From Candidatus Thorarchaeota archaeon (lineage in GTDB: Archaea; Asgardarchaeota; Thorarchaeia; Thorarchaeales; Thorarchaeaceae), in assembly GCA_029856425.1 (NCBI GenBank), contig JAHQWZ010000015.1:1-15831 (forward strand): a DNA stretch of 15,831 bases. Reading direction: 5' to 3'. A model generated the notes under the pieces. The model was not told the origin of the DNA. It searched no databases and saw only the letters and a program-made list of their open reading frames with translations. The position numbers and the translations under genes are program-made. Shown here in pieces: positions 5,920 through 13,465 of the stretch (the first letter of the stretch is position 1; every line of letters starts with the position of its first letter).

Positions 5920-7152
5920 CTAAGAACCTTTTCGGGGAGAATTATTCACTCTCGAACGTACCACATATTGAATTACTTTCGGAAGCTCTCTTGGCAGGCT
6001 CTTGACTATTTCATATGGTATAGCTGAGTAGCCTATTTCGCCTCTTGCAATTTTAACCATAATATCGGAAGCCCTATGGTACGAAGCCGCCATCTTGAGC
6101 ACGGTTTCGGCAAATGATGTTCCCCTGAGTCCAGCCCACTCAGCCACTGCAAAGTTTGCTCCAAACTCCTTCCTACAGAGTCGATGATATTGCTCAAGGT
6201 AGTGTTCATCATAACGACCTAATTCTGCAGCCCTGGTAATTACATCTGCTGCATGGACTCCTGACTTCATGGCATAAGCAATGCCCTCACCCATCATTGG
6301 ATCCACAAAGCCTGCAGCATCTCCAACAAGAAGAACATGGTCTCTGACGTTTTTGCTTGAAATGCCATCAGCACCAAGAAAGTGAACTCGACGTTTTTCC
6401 AATTTGAGTGGGACTCCAAGTCGTTTCTCGGTTTTCCTCACAAAAGAGTCAAACGCTGGACGAAGTGGATACATATGTGCAGCCGCCCCGGCGATTCCGA
6501 TACAGAGGTGTTCGCCTTTTGGGAACACCCAACCATATGCCACACGACCATCAACCGGGACTATTTCAAGAATAGATGGATTACCATTTGTAGATTTCAT
6601 GACTCCTTCTTCGCCAACATAGAAGTCGCTTTCCATCCCAAGACCCACACGATGTAGGTTTTTTCTAGGAGGTCTTAGACCAAGTGATTTTGCTACAACA
6701 GAGTTCACACCGTCTGCACCAACAAGAAATCGAGCCTTGATTTCCTGACCATCATCAGTATGAACAGCCGCTCCATTAGATCCAGTGTATGCATGTTTGA
6801 CCTTTGTCATCTCTCTTAACTCAACGCCAGCATCCGCCGCCCTTTTTGCCAGGAACTCATCGAAAAGCTCTCTGAATACTGTTATTCCAATCAGCTTTTT
6901 TGAGGAAAATTCGACTGCGTCACCATTCGGAAAAAGGAATCTAAGACCATTAATACGCCGTTCAACAAGACTAGCGGGCAACTTACCTCGCAGGATATGG
7001 AGTCCTCTATACATAACCGCGCCACCGCATGGCTTCTCTCGAGGATGTTTCGACTTTTCAAGGAGAAGAGTCCTGAGACCAGCCTTGGCACAGTCATATG
7101 CAGTAATAGAGCCTGCAGGGCCGGCTCCTACGACTAGTACATCATAAGACAA
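5920..7152 (-). CDS. Geranylgeranyl reductase family FAD-dependent oxidoreductase
   Basis: Proteins of this family saturate the geranylgeranyl chains of archaeal ether lipids at the membrane face, using FAD. The 410-residue protein shows the FAD-binding GAGPAG (9-14) and Glu32 at the end of the second strand, the family motif KPCGG (40-44), VGADGVNS (144-151) and the second FAD motif GDAAGFVDPMMGEGI (277-291). Length and motif order are normal for the family. There is no membrane helix. The start is TTG at 7152 with GGAGGT eleven bases upstream, which is slightly long. It lies 76 bases after the methyltransferase gene and 36 bases before the M28 gene, all minus strand. Related enzymes act on other isoprenoids, so the lipid substrate is inferred. 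Confidence 0.88.
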   Translation of the reverse strand: MSYDVLVVGAGPAGSITAYDCAKAGLRTLLLEKSKHPREKPCGGAVMYRGLHILRGKLPASLVERRINGLRFLFPNGDAVEFSSKKLIGITVFRELFDEFLAKRAADAGVELREMTKVKHAYTGSNGAAVHTDDGQEIKARFLVGADGVNSVVAKSLGLRPPRKNLHRVGLGMESDFYVGEEGVMKSTNGNPSILEIVPVDGRVAYGWVFPKGEHLCIGIAGAAAHMYPLRPAFDSFVRKTEKRLGVPLKLEKRRVHFLGADGISSKNVRDHVLLVGDAAGFVDPMMGEGIAYAMKSGVHAADVITRAAELGRYDEHYLEQYHRLCRKEFGANFAVAEWAGLRGTSFAETVLKMAASYHRASDIMVKIARGEIGYSAIPYEIVKSLPRELPKVIQYVVRSRVNNSPRKGS

Positions 7153-7228
7153 ACTTTCGAGGTACCTCCTGCTTCTAGCTTCATCCTAGTCCGTTACTGA
7201 CCTGAGCTATGTGGACTACCATAGGTCC

Positions 7229-8071
7229 TCATTTAGATTTAGTGCTCCGCATCACAACTTCGAATACTGCATCATCACTCCAATCAATGCCGATTCCGAG
7301 TTTGGTACGGATTAGTGGTTCGTATTCTGGATTGATCTCATAGCCGATGGAATTGCGACTGAGCTTCCTCGCAGCCGCCAGCGTAGTTCCGGTTCCCGCG
7401 AAAGGATCAAGAACTGTGTCACCTACAAACGAGTAGAGTCGAATGCATCTGCGTGGGAGTTCTTCAGGAAAAGGAGCCGGATGCCCCTCATGCTTAGCTG
7501 AGGCGGGTTGGAAATCCCATATTGAATTCTGAGCCCAATCGGTAAACTCCTCATGACTGATTACTGATGCTTCTTTGATTTCGTTGATAACTGGGGAACG
7601 TTTCCCCTCCTTTGAGAAGACAATAATCCACTCGTAGGGATAAGATGCCAGGATGTTTGGAGGATAGGGATAGGACCCCCACGAACTGAATCGTGCCGCC
7701 TTCCTTTTGTCCCAGATGAATAAAGAGTGAAAGAACATGTTGCCCAGCGAATTCATGAATCTCTCTAGATCAGTAATAACGGCTTTTGTAACCCTTCGAT
7801 TAAACTTCGAGTTCTTTCCTGTTAGAAATATCGGCATGATGTTTATGATTAGCTTGCCATCTGGGACTAGTTTCTTCGTGCATTCCTCGAAAACCGAACA
7901 AATCTCAGAGAGATACTCCTCATAGGAAGCTGAACCTAGCCCAATCTCCACATTCTTGCCATAGTCCTTTAGCCGCCAGTATGGTGGTGAAGTCACAACC
8001 AAGTGGACGGATTCATCCTTCACATGGTCCATTCTTCGACTGTTTCCAATGACAACTAGGTGCTTTGTCAT
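7229..8071 (-). CDS. DNA methyltransferase, N4-cytosine/N6-adenine type (beta order)
   Basis: This is a 280-residue S-adenosylmethionine-dependent DNA amino-methyltransferase. The catalytic motif IV TSPPYW (27-32) comes before the cofactor motif I DPFAGTGTT (222-230), which is the beta-class order, and YEINPEY (244-250) follows. A serine before PPY is most common among N4-cytosine enzymes, but N6-adenine cannot be excluded. The stretch between the motifs (about 85-205) would hold the target-recognition region; the recognition sequence is unknown. I chose the ATG at 8071 because it lies four bases after the stop of the upstream methyltransferase; the frame is open to a TTG at 8104 that would overlap that gene by 29 bases. 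The two genes are clearly cotranscribed and probably translationally coupled. No endonuclease gene is adjacent. Confidence 0.87.
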   Translation of the reverse strand: MTKHLVVIGNSRRMDHVKDESVHLVVTSPPYWRLKDYGKNVEIGLGSASYEEYLSEICSVFEECTKKLVPDGKLIINIMPIFLTGKNSKFNRRVTKAVITDLERFMNSLGNMFFHSLFIWDKRKAARFSSWGSYPYPPNILASYPYEWIIVFSKEGKRSPVINEIKEASVISHEEFTDWAQNSIWDFQPASAKHEGHPAPFPEELPRRCIRLYSFVGDTVLDPFAGTGTTLAAARKLSRNSIGYEINPEYEPLIRTKLGIGIDWSDDAVFEVVMRSTKSK

Positions 8072-8075
8072 GGCG

Positions 8076-9170
8076 TCATCGGCTCCGACCCAGGTCCCAG
8101 ACAATTACCTGCTCCTTTCTTTGCGTATTATTGATTTTGTCCCACATCTTGCTGGGAGTATTCGTGTATGATCTCTCAACAGTATATGGTTCACCCCATG
8201 GCGCAATCTTTGTGAAGAACTCTGACCCACGAATCAGTTTCCTGTGAACCATTCTGTCGCCAACGACAAATATGATGATAGCATCTTCTTTGACCACTCT
8301 GTCAATCGCCTTCATGGCTTTCATCATGTCATCTCTGTAAGTCGAGTATCTTTGAATGAGGCCATCCCGCACTGTTCCACGATCCACTCCCAGAACCTCA
8401 AGGACAATCTTAGTGTAGTATCCAGTATAGTCGAGTGCATCAAAGTAGGGAGGACTACTGTAGACGACATCAATAGACTTCGGAGGAATCACATCGAAGA
8501 TTCTCCTGGTGTCGTATTGGTGGATTGCCGCTTGAGGTCGACCTCTGACGTATACGATATGTTTGCGTGCTTTCCGCATCAATATCTTGTAGAAGTCTAC
8601 TTGACGAAGAGGAGGATTGAGTCTTCCAACGGATGTTGATGTCCAAATCCAACCATTACATGCGCGAGCTGCAACGCAGATGGAACCGTAAAGGACTGAC
8701 GTTTCAAAAGCAGAGAAATCTTCAGAAACATGTAGCATACTCATAATCTGATTTGCAGTGTCAGGATGAAAGTAGCATGCGGGGCCAGTTGGCATAGAGG
8801 GGTATGACTTTGAATTCTGTGCCTCCTCTACTGCTGATTCTAGATGATGGATTGTTGCATCCACATAGACAGGTTCAGTCTTGCCACGTGCCACTGCACA
8901 GGCAATTGGGTTGTTGTCAACTCCAATGGCTTTCATTCCTCTGGCCTGCGCCTCATAGACAATTGTACCAGTGCCGCAGAAAGGGTCCAAGAGGTTGTCA
9001 GTGGAACTGAGCTGACTTATGACATGAGCCGCATCAATAGCGGACATCTTTCCACGATAGGGGTATATTCCGTGGATTGATTTGGGGTTGCTTACTTTCT
9101 CAAAGCTCCTCAGGGTGATAGTTGGATTAGTTCCAGTAGGGCTATTCTCTGCGACCCAAGTTTCCTGCAT
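8076..9170 (-). CDS. DNA methyltransferase, N4-cytosine/N6-adenine type, motif I first
   Basis: This is a 364-residue DNA methyltransferase with the motif order opposite to its neighbour. YPYRGKMSAIDA (36-47) is followed by motif I LDPFCGTGTIVYEA (61-74) and GVDNNPIA (83-90), and the catalytic SSPPYFDALDY (238-248) comes late. SPPY again suggests N4-cytosine or N6-adenine methylation of DNA. Proteins of this general form also include RNA methylases, but the SSPPYFDALDY element favours a DNA enzyme. I chose ATG 9170; TTG 9212 is an alternative adding 14 residues. Neither has a clear ribosome binding site, and a T-rich TATA-like stretch near 9198-9206 would give a leaderless message from 9170. 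The TGA at 8076-8078 is four bases from the next start. Confidence 0.84.
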   Translation of the reverse strand: MQETWVAENSPTGTNPTITLRSFEKVSNPKSIHGIYPYRGKMSAIDAAHVISQLSSTDNLLDPFCGTGTIVYEAQARGMKAIGVDNNPIACAVARGKTEPVYVDATIHHLESAVEEAQNSKSYPSMPTGPACYFHPDTANQIMSMLHVSEDFSAFETSVLYGSICVAARACNGWIWTSTSVGRLNPPLRQVDFYKILMRKARKHIVYVRGRPQAAIHQYDTRRIFDVIPPKSIDVVYSSPPYFDALDYTGYYTKIVLEVLGVDRGTVRDGLIQRYSTYRDDMMKAMKAIDRVVKEDAIIIFVVGDRMVHRKLIRGSEFFTKIAPWGEPYTVERSYTNTPSKMWDKINNTQRKEQVIVWDLGRSR

Positions 9171-9241
9171 GGCAGGGAAAGTATCAACTCGGTGCACTAA
9201 AAAAGTGTGCAATAGCCAGTATGTCGATTATAGGTACTACT

Positions 9242-10003
9242 TCAGCCATAGAATCTGTCTATGGCGCTAATGGTGGCTTCTATCTCTTTCTCTACGGCCT
9301 CAACCAGAAGAGGGTCCTGTTCACCTGACTCTTCGGACTCGTCAGTTTGCTCGACTTTCTGGGCTCCATGAAGGTTACCATCACAGGCTAATATGGAGGC
9401 AGCTTCGATACCCTGAGTTGTGGCAAATACGAAGAGGAAGGAACTCTCCATTTCAACACACTTCACTTTGGCTCGAGTCCACATGTCTAGTGGATTCTTC
9501 TCGGGACTCACATAGTATACGTCACTTGTCCAACATATGCCTTGATGGACTCGATCGGCAGGCAGCAGCTCGGATATCTCTTCATACAAAGCAATCGCCC
9601 ATTTTGGAGAAGCCACTGCAGGGTATTCCATTGGTGCATAGTTAAGCCCTGTTCGCTCATCGCGAATCGCACCAGTTGGCACGACGACATCTCCAGTTTT
9701 CACCGAGGGCTCAATCCCACCACATGAGCCGATTCTAATTATCACTTCAGGACCAAGCCTGGATAGTTCTTCAACACAGATATGCGTGGAAGGAGTCCCT
9801 ATTCCAGTACCGGACATTGTGACAGCGACTCCCTTCGGAGTATATGCACGATAGGTGACAAATCCTCGATAACGTGCCACCTCTTCGGGGTCTTTCATCT
9901 TAGAAGCCATCACGGGGATTCTGTCTGGATTCCCTGCGATTAGTACTACCTTCTCAACATCTCCTTCGCCTACTCTAAGATGCGGTTGTATTCTACGCTT
10001 CAA
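9242..10003 (-). CDS. Uridine/purine nucleoside phosphorylase (PNP-UDP family)
   Basis: Members of this family split nucleosides with phosphate to give free base and ribose 1-phosphate, for nucleoside salvage. The 253 residues show the phosphate-binding AGNPDR (23-28), SGTGIGTPSTHICVEEL (64-80), RIGSCGG (90-96), the ribose-binding CVEMES (182-187) and Asp208 at the usual base-interacting site. QPHLRV near the N terminus resembles uridine phosphorylases, so I favour uridine as substrate, but purines or methylthioadenosine cannot be ruled out. I chose TTG 10003 because AGGTGAG (10009-10015) is five bases upstream; the GTG at 10012 lies inside that ribosome binding site. It is first in the minus-strand run leading to the methyltransferases, 71 bases from the next start. 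Confidence 0.88.
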   Translation of the reverse strand: MKRRIQPHLRVGEGDVEKVVLIAGNPDRIPVMASKMKDPEEVARYRGFVTYRAYTPKGVAVTMSGTGIGTPSTHICVEELSRLGPEVIIRIGSCGGIEPSVKTGDVVVPTGAIRDERTGLNYAPMEYPAVASPKWAIALYEEISELLPADRVHQGICWTSDVYYVSPEKNPLDMWTRAKVKCVEMESSFLFVFATTQGIEAASILACDGNLHGAQKVEQTDESEESGEQDPLLVEAVEKEIEATISAIDRFYG

Positions 10004-10090
10004 ACAGCTCACCTAACACTCATTATTTGATGTATAACCTGCTTTTCACTTTTAGGCTAAGTGATTGTCAGGAGAGTGGGCTCAGATTAA

Positions 10091-10279
10091 CTATGTACAA
10101 AGCATTCTGCCAATGATACAGTCAGCGCATACCCATTTGTCACCTATATTGAACACCCGGCCAAATCGGGGAAGCATAGTGCGGCATTCGTTGCATGGCG
10201 TAAGTTTGGAATCAAAGTTCTCGTTAAGAAACACCAAAAGAAGCGACATCATATTCATTCTTGGTCTTGTGACCTGCAA
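10091..10279 (-). CDS. Small putative zinc-binding protein, possibly frameshifted
   Basis: The family is not recognised. The last part of the 62-residue frame has CNEC (29-32) and CADC (51-54), a Cys4 arrangement with 18 residues between pairs as in treble-clef or LIM-like zinc knuckles, and WVCADC looks like genuine coding sequence. The frame can begin at TTG 10279 (with GTGA about six bases upstream) or at internal ATGs. The N-terminal 20 residues look less protein-like. A second minus-strand frame, 10224-10406, overlaps it and reads sensibly (KVEFWDSSEEV...) until a TAA at 10224-10226, exactly where the zinc part begins to read well. One joined protein of about 105 residues is therefore possible, broken by a frameshift. 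It faces the divergent zinc-ribbon gene at 10406. Confidence 0.5.
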   Translation of the reverse strand: MQVTRPRMNMMSLLLVFLNENFDSKLTPCNECRTMLPRFGRVFNIGDKWVCADCIIGRMLCT

Positions 10280-10405
10280 TTATATTCACTTCCTCAGAAC
10301 TATCCCAAAATTCAACCTTATTAGGCCCTATAGAAACCAATCTTTGCAACGTTGACCATAGATACGCTTTTCTTAGTGAGGGCATCAGGCGTAGAGTGAC
10401 CGACA

Positions 10406-10789
10406 ATGTCTGAGAGCGTGAAATTCGAATACTATTGTTACCGATGCGGTGCTAGTAACACTCTGAATCTCCCCAGTCCAACAGCACCCGATTATCATCA
10501 CAGGGACCTCAAGTGTGAGTCATGCGGAGATGGAACAAGAGTCATGGTGAGTAGTTGTCCAAATCCAAACTGCACTCATTTTGTTTACTGGATCAATGAC
10601 ATATCAATTCCCGATTTGGTCAAGAGCTTTGCTAAATATATGACAACCAATATGCAAGCTATGATAGACCGAGCGGCGGTTCAAGGAGCGAAGCTAAGTA
10701 TTGACACTCCCGACAAGTTTCAGATTCCAGCTGCTTGTCCATGCGGTTCTCAGTTCAATGTTGAGATTGATATTCCAGACTTGGATTAG
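10406..10789 (+). CDS. Zinc-ribbon protein of unknown function
   Basis: This 127-residue cytosolic protein has an N-terminal zinc ribbon made by CYRC (11-14) and CESC (37-40), a further CPNPNC (51-56) and a C-terminal CPCG (111-114). Up to two zinc sites can be formed. The middle (about 65-105) is helical. The acidic end DIPDLD and lack of membrane helices fit a small adaptor or nucleic-acid-associated protein, but no function can be assigned. The ATG at 10406 has a weak GTGA eight bases upstream. It is transcribed alone, convergent with the acetyltransferase gene (11 bases between stops) and divergent from the other small Cys-rich frame. Confidence 0.78.
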   Translation: MSESVKFEYYCYRCGASNTLNLPSPTAPDYHHRDLKCESCGDGTRVMVSSCPNPNCTHFVYWINDISIPDLVKSFAKYMTTNMQAMIDRAAVQGAKLSIDTPDKFQIPAACPCGSQFNVEIDIPDLD

Positions 10790-10800
10790 AAAGCTTCACC

Positions 10801-12102
10801 TCAACAGTGATAGTATCCTATGAAGCTCTCCTGTTTTGGAAACAGTGTTGCGATAAGTGACTTAATAGGCCCCGCTACAAGAAAGTCGATGTTCTGGTTA
10901 CTGAGCTCATCAATTGAATACTGACCAAGAAGCAGTTTCGCAAAGTCGTTAGGCGGTGCTCTGAAGCTCAAGTGTTTGCCATTCTCATGAATTCCAAGAT
11001 TCTTGATTTGCTGTATCTTGCCTTCTTGAAAACAAAGCACATAGCAGTGTCTGTATGTATTGATTGTCACTTCTTTGGTGAGTTTCTCAAACATAGTCTT
11101 TCGAAGACGTTTCTCAAGCACAGGACGAATTCGTTTTAGAAACCTAATCATGTCGGGGATTCTTAATTGATGCTTCCATCCACGACTCAAGTTGCCTCCC
11201 AGATCAAGGCCAATTTGAGAGAGGTTTGAATTTATTGAGCCTGAAAGTGCGATTAGATTGAGGCCTTTCTCCTTGCATTTTTCCTTCAGAAACTGCAGTA
11301 TACGTCTTACACCATCATATGTCCGGATACTGCTCTCTCTCACATCTAGGAATCCATTTCCTGGGTCATTAGTGCTCTCTCTTGCAATCAACCGGAAATA
11401 TCCCTCAACTTCTTTTCCGCGTTTCAAAACATAAGTTATGAACTCATTTTCGTACTCTCGACGCTGCTGTTCCTGAATCAGCCACAGGCTTCTTTCCCGG
11501 ACTGTAGAAATGAGTGTACGACTTCTCATCTCGTTATAGAGACGAATGATTGAGTCGAGATCGGATTTTGTAGCAGGATGAACTGATAGACGCATCCAAG
11601 CTGGCTTTATCTCTGAAGGAACATCTGGCACTTGATTTGTCCTTAGAAAAACTGAACGCCAGGCGGGAATTATGAAATCATACCCAAATTGGCGGTAGTA
11701 ATAGGGAATTCCTTGTATTGTCGAAATCTCGTATTTACCGCGACTCAGTTCTTTCTCGAAGAATTCCCGATAGAGTGCTCTCACGAGTCCCCGCTTGCGA
11801 TACTCAGGTAATGTACCAACATAGCCAAGCTCAAGGTTTCGCAAGGGAATGCCTGCATAGCTCCATACGCTGGGAATGGCATTTAGGGATGAAACAAAGA
11901 ATCCCTTGTCGAGGTCACGGACGTAGTAATTCATCTCCCTACTAAAATCTGGAAGCAGGTCGATGATTCGTCTTAGTTCCTCGCCATCATGAGGCTCATG
12001 AATTGACGAATTGAATTTTATCAGCTCTTCAAGTTCATCGTCGGATTCCACGATGCCAAACTCAAGTCCATCTGGCAGAGGATAGGAGGCTTCATTTGTC
12101 AT
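10801..12102 (-). CDS. Eis-like GNAT N-acetyltransferase
   Basis: This is a 433-residue protein of the Eis (enhanced intracellular survival) type, with tandem GNAT folds and a C-terminal SCP2-like domain. The N-terminal domain has the acetyl-CoA motif LGYVGTLPEYRKRGLVRAL (92-110) and the characteristic IPYYYRQFGYDF (132-143). A second, degenerate GNAT-like fold covers about 170-330, and about 340-430 fits the SCP2-like domain. Family members acetylate amines such as aminoglycosides or protein lysines; the substrate here is unknown. ATG 12102 has no good ribosome binding site. The TATA-like box at 12133-12142 predicts a leader of about ten bases, so the message may be effectively leaderless. 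It is convergent with the zinc-ribbon gene. Confidence 0.82.
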   Translation of the reverse strand: MTNEASYPLPDGLEFGIVESDDELEELIKFNSSIHEPHDGEELRRIIDLLPDFSREMNYYVRDLDKGFFVSSLNAIPSVWSYAGIPLRNLELGYVGTLPEYRKRGLVRALYREFFEKELSRGKYEISTIQGIPYYYRQFGYDFIIPAWRSVFLRTNQVPDVPSEIKPAWMRLSVHPATKSDLDSIIRLYNEMRSRTLISTVRERSLWLIQEQQRREYENEFITYVLKRGKEVEGYFRLIARESTNDPGNGFLDVRESSIRTYDGVRRILQFLKEKCKEKGLNLIALSGSINSNLSQIGLDLGGNLSRGWKHQLRIPDMIRFLKRIRPVLEKRLRKTMFEKLTKEVTINTYRHCYVLCFQEGKIQQIKNLGIHENGKHLSFRAPPNDFAKLLLGQYSIDELSNQNIDFLVAGPIKSLIATLFPKQESFIGYYHC

Positions 12103-12132
12103 TTCAACAACAGCTCGAATTATTTGCAGTTC

Positions 12133-12142
12133 ATATCTTTAT
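12133..12142 (-). promoter_or_regulatory. TATA-like box upstream of the acetyltransferase
   Basis: Reads ATAAAGATAT on the minus strand, identical to the element upstream of RNase PH at 2049-2058. Its position 31 bases before the ATG fits transcription starting close to the start codon. Confidence 0.45.
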
Positions 12143-12174
12143 GACAATCAGCGTGATGCATGTACCCTCCAATA

Positions 12175-12840
12175 TCATTTGGGGTTGGAAGCATAGAAAT
12201 CGCAATACTTTGACAAGGGACATTCATGACAAAATGGAACCCTTCTCAAGCAGACGATAGTAACAAGATCAATTATCCCCCAGTATAATCGCTTGTCCTG
12301 TGGACCTCCAAATTTTCTCATGAAATCCCAGATTGTATTGTCTGTAGGCCCTTTTACTCCTAGGGAGAAAACTCGGTTCATGAGGTGGACCACATTCCCA
12401 TCCACCATTGCTTCAGGAAAACCGAATGCGAAGTTCATAACAGCTGCAGCGGCATATCTACCAACTCCAGAAAGAGATTCAAGAGCCGCAAGGTTCTCTG
12501 GAATTATTCCATCATATTCTTTGAGCACCATCTTTGCCATCTGCTGCAATTGTTGTGCTCTGACTGATTGAAGCCCCACAGTGCTTAAGGAGCGTTCAAT
12601 CGTTGATTGACGGGCTCTTGCCAACCGTTCTAAGCTATCAAATCGATTAATGAACTCAGTATATATTCTGGACACAGCTGTTGCGGTGGTCCGTCTCAAA
12701 AGCATCTCAGCCACCAGAATCTGGAATGGTTCGCTACCATGACGCCAAGGAAAGTCGCGACCATATCTGTCAAACCAATCGATAATCGCTTGCCTGACAA
12801 GTCCGAGTCGCTTACCATTGAGAAGCGGAGCTTCTCCCAT
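12175..12840 (-). CDS. HhH-GPD DNA glycosylase, MutY/thymine-glycosylase-like
   Basis: This base-excision repair enzyme of the endonuclease III superfamily has 221 residues. RDFPWRHGSEPFQILVAEMLLRRT (28-51) starts the fold, the helix-hairpin-helix is LSGVGRYAAAAV (123-134), the catalytic Asp147 sits in MVDGNV (145-150), and the iron-sulfur cluster Cys are 197, 204, 207 and 213 (C-x6-C-x2-C-x5-C). Endonuclease III has Lys after GVGR; here it is Tyr129, as in the archaeal G:T mismatch thymine-DNA glycosylase (Mig type). The protein is too short for the C-terminal MutT-like domain of MutY. I therefore predict a monofunctional glycosylase acting on G:T or A:G-type mismatches. ATG start with a strong GGGGAGG; the start is 13 bases after the afpA stop, so the two are cotranscribed. 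Confidence 0.87.
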   Translation of the reverse strand: MGEAPLLNGKRLGLVRQAIIDWFDRYGRDFPWRHGSEPFQILVAEMLLRRTTATAVSRIYTEFINRFDSLERLARARQSTIERSLSTVGLQSVRAQQLQQMAKMVLKEYDGIIPENLAALESLSGVGRYAAAAVMNFAFGFPEAMVDGNVVHLMNRVFSLGVKGPTDNTIWDFMRKFGGPQDKRLYWGIIDLVTIVCLRRVPFCHECPLSKYCDFYASNPK

Positions 12841-12853
12841 TTCCTCCCCTCGC

Positions 12854-13393
12854 TCATCCAGGCACGGACGTTATTCTCTCAGCAATCTCATCGAGAGTTG
12901 CCACAACGGTTATGCCCTCCATCTCACGTAGCCTAGCTACGTTATCGAGATCTACCTGCCGGGCTCGTATCTTGAACTTCATTCCATTAGGCGCAACAGT
13001 TTCGATCTCTCCTGGAGTTTGGTCAACCGGTAGGAGGACTATAGGAGTTTTCCCCTTGGCACATTGGGCAACCGCATTTGTTAGGAGTGTGTCCTCGATT
13101 CCATAAGCAATCTTAGCTGCTGAGTTGGCAGTAAGAGGTGCAACAATAAGGATGTCCCACTTGCCCATCTGAAGAGGCCCTGCTATGAATGGCACATTTG
13201 AATCGACTTCTACCTTGACATTAAAGCGCTCATTGAGTGGTTTCCAAAGTCTGTACCAATTCAGCACCTGGCGTCCAGCCTTTGAAACAAAGATGTCAAT
13301 TCTGACATCGTGCTCCTTTTGGAGGTTGATCATCAAGTCTACAGCCTCTTGAATCAGGTCGCCGCTCCCGGTAATTCCCCAAGCGATTCGCAT
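12854..13393 (-). CDS. afpA: Archaeoflavoprotein AfpA-like flavoprotein
   Basis: This is a 179-residue FMN-binding protein of the Dfp/UbiX-like flavoprotein fold. AIAWGITGSGDL-type start (MRIAWGITGSG, 1-11), FVSKAGRQV (35-43) and the long APLTANSAAKIAYGIED (85-101) plus LLTNA (103-107) are the flavin-binding elements. AfpA accepts electrons from ferredoxin in methanogens and relatives; related DmrB reduces dihydromethanopterin, so that role is the alternative. I start at ATG 13393: the frame runs further upstream to 13714, but that part is antisense to the Mer-like gene and not protein-like. No ribosome binding site is seen and the AT-rich element at 13425-13436 predicts a leader of about ten bases. 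First gene of a two-gene operon with the DNA glycosylase. Confidence 0.84.
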   Translation of the reverse strand: MRIAWGITGSGDLIQEAVDLMINLQKEHDVRIDIFVSKAGRQVLNWYRLWKPLNERFNVKVEVDSNVPFIAGPLQMGKWDILIVAPLTANSAAKIAYGIEDTLLTNAVAQCAKGKTPIVLLPVDQTPGEIETVAPNGMKFKIRARQVDLDNVARLREMEGITVVATLDEIAERITSVPG

Positions 13394-13424
13394 TTCAGTT
13401 CGTTCGTGGATAGTACTCACTACA

Positions 13425-13436
13425 GAAATATGTAAT
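13425..13436. promoter_or_regulatory. AT-rich core shared by divergent afpA and Mer-like genes
   Basis: GAAATATGTAAT lies in the 72-base region between the two starts. Read leftward it is a TATA-like box about 32 bases from the afpA ATG. Read rightward it is about 30 bases from the Mer-like ATG. A joint or competing promoter is likely, but only position and composition support this. Confidence 0.4.
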
Positions 13437-13465
13437 GGATGGTTGAGATGCTGAGGTGAGCGAAG

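Noticed and set aside
8072..8104. TTG start of the second methyltransferase, overlapping the upstream gene
   Set aside because: The ATG at 8071, four bases after the upstream stop, is the more usual coupled start and keeps the conserved region intact.
10065..10355. Plus-strand 96-codon frame
   Set aside because: No motif, no ribosome binding site, and it is antisense to the Cys-rich frame that carries CNEC and CADC.
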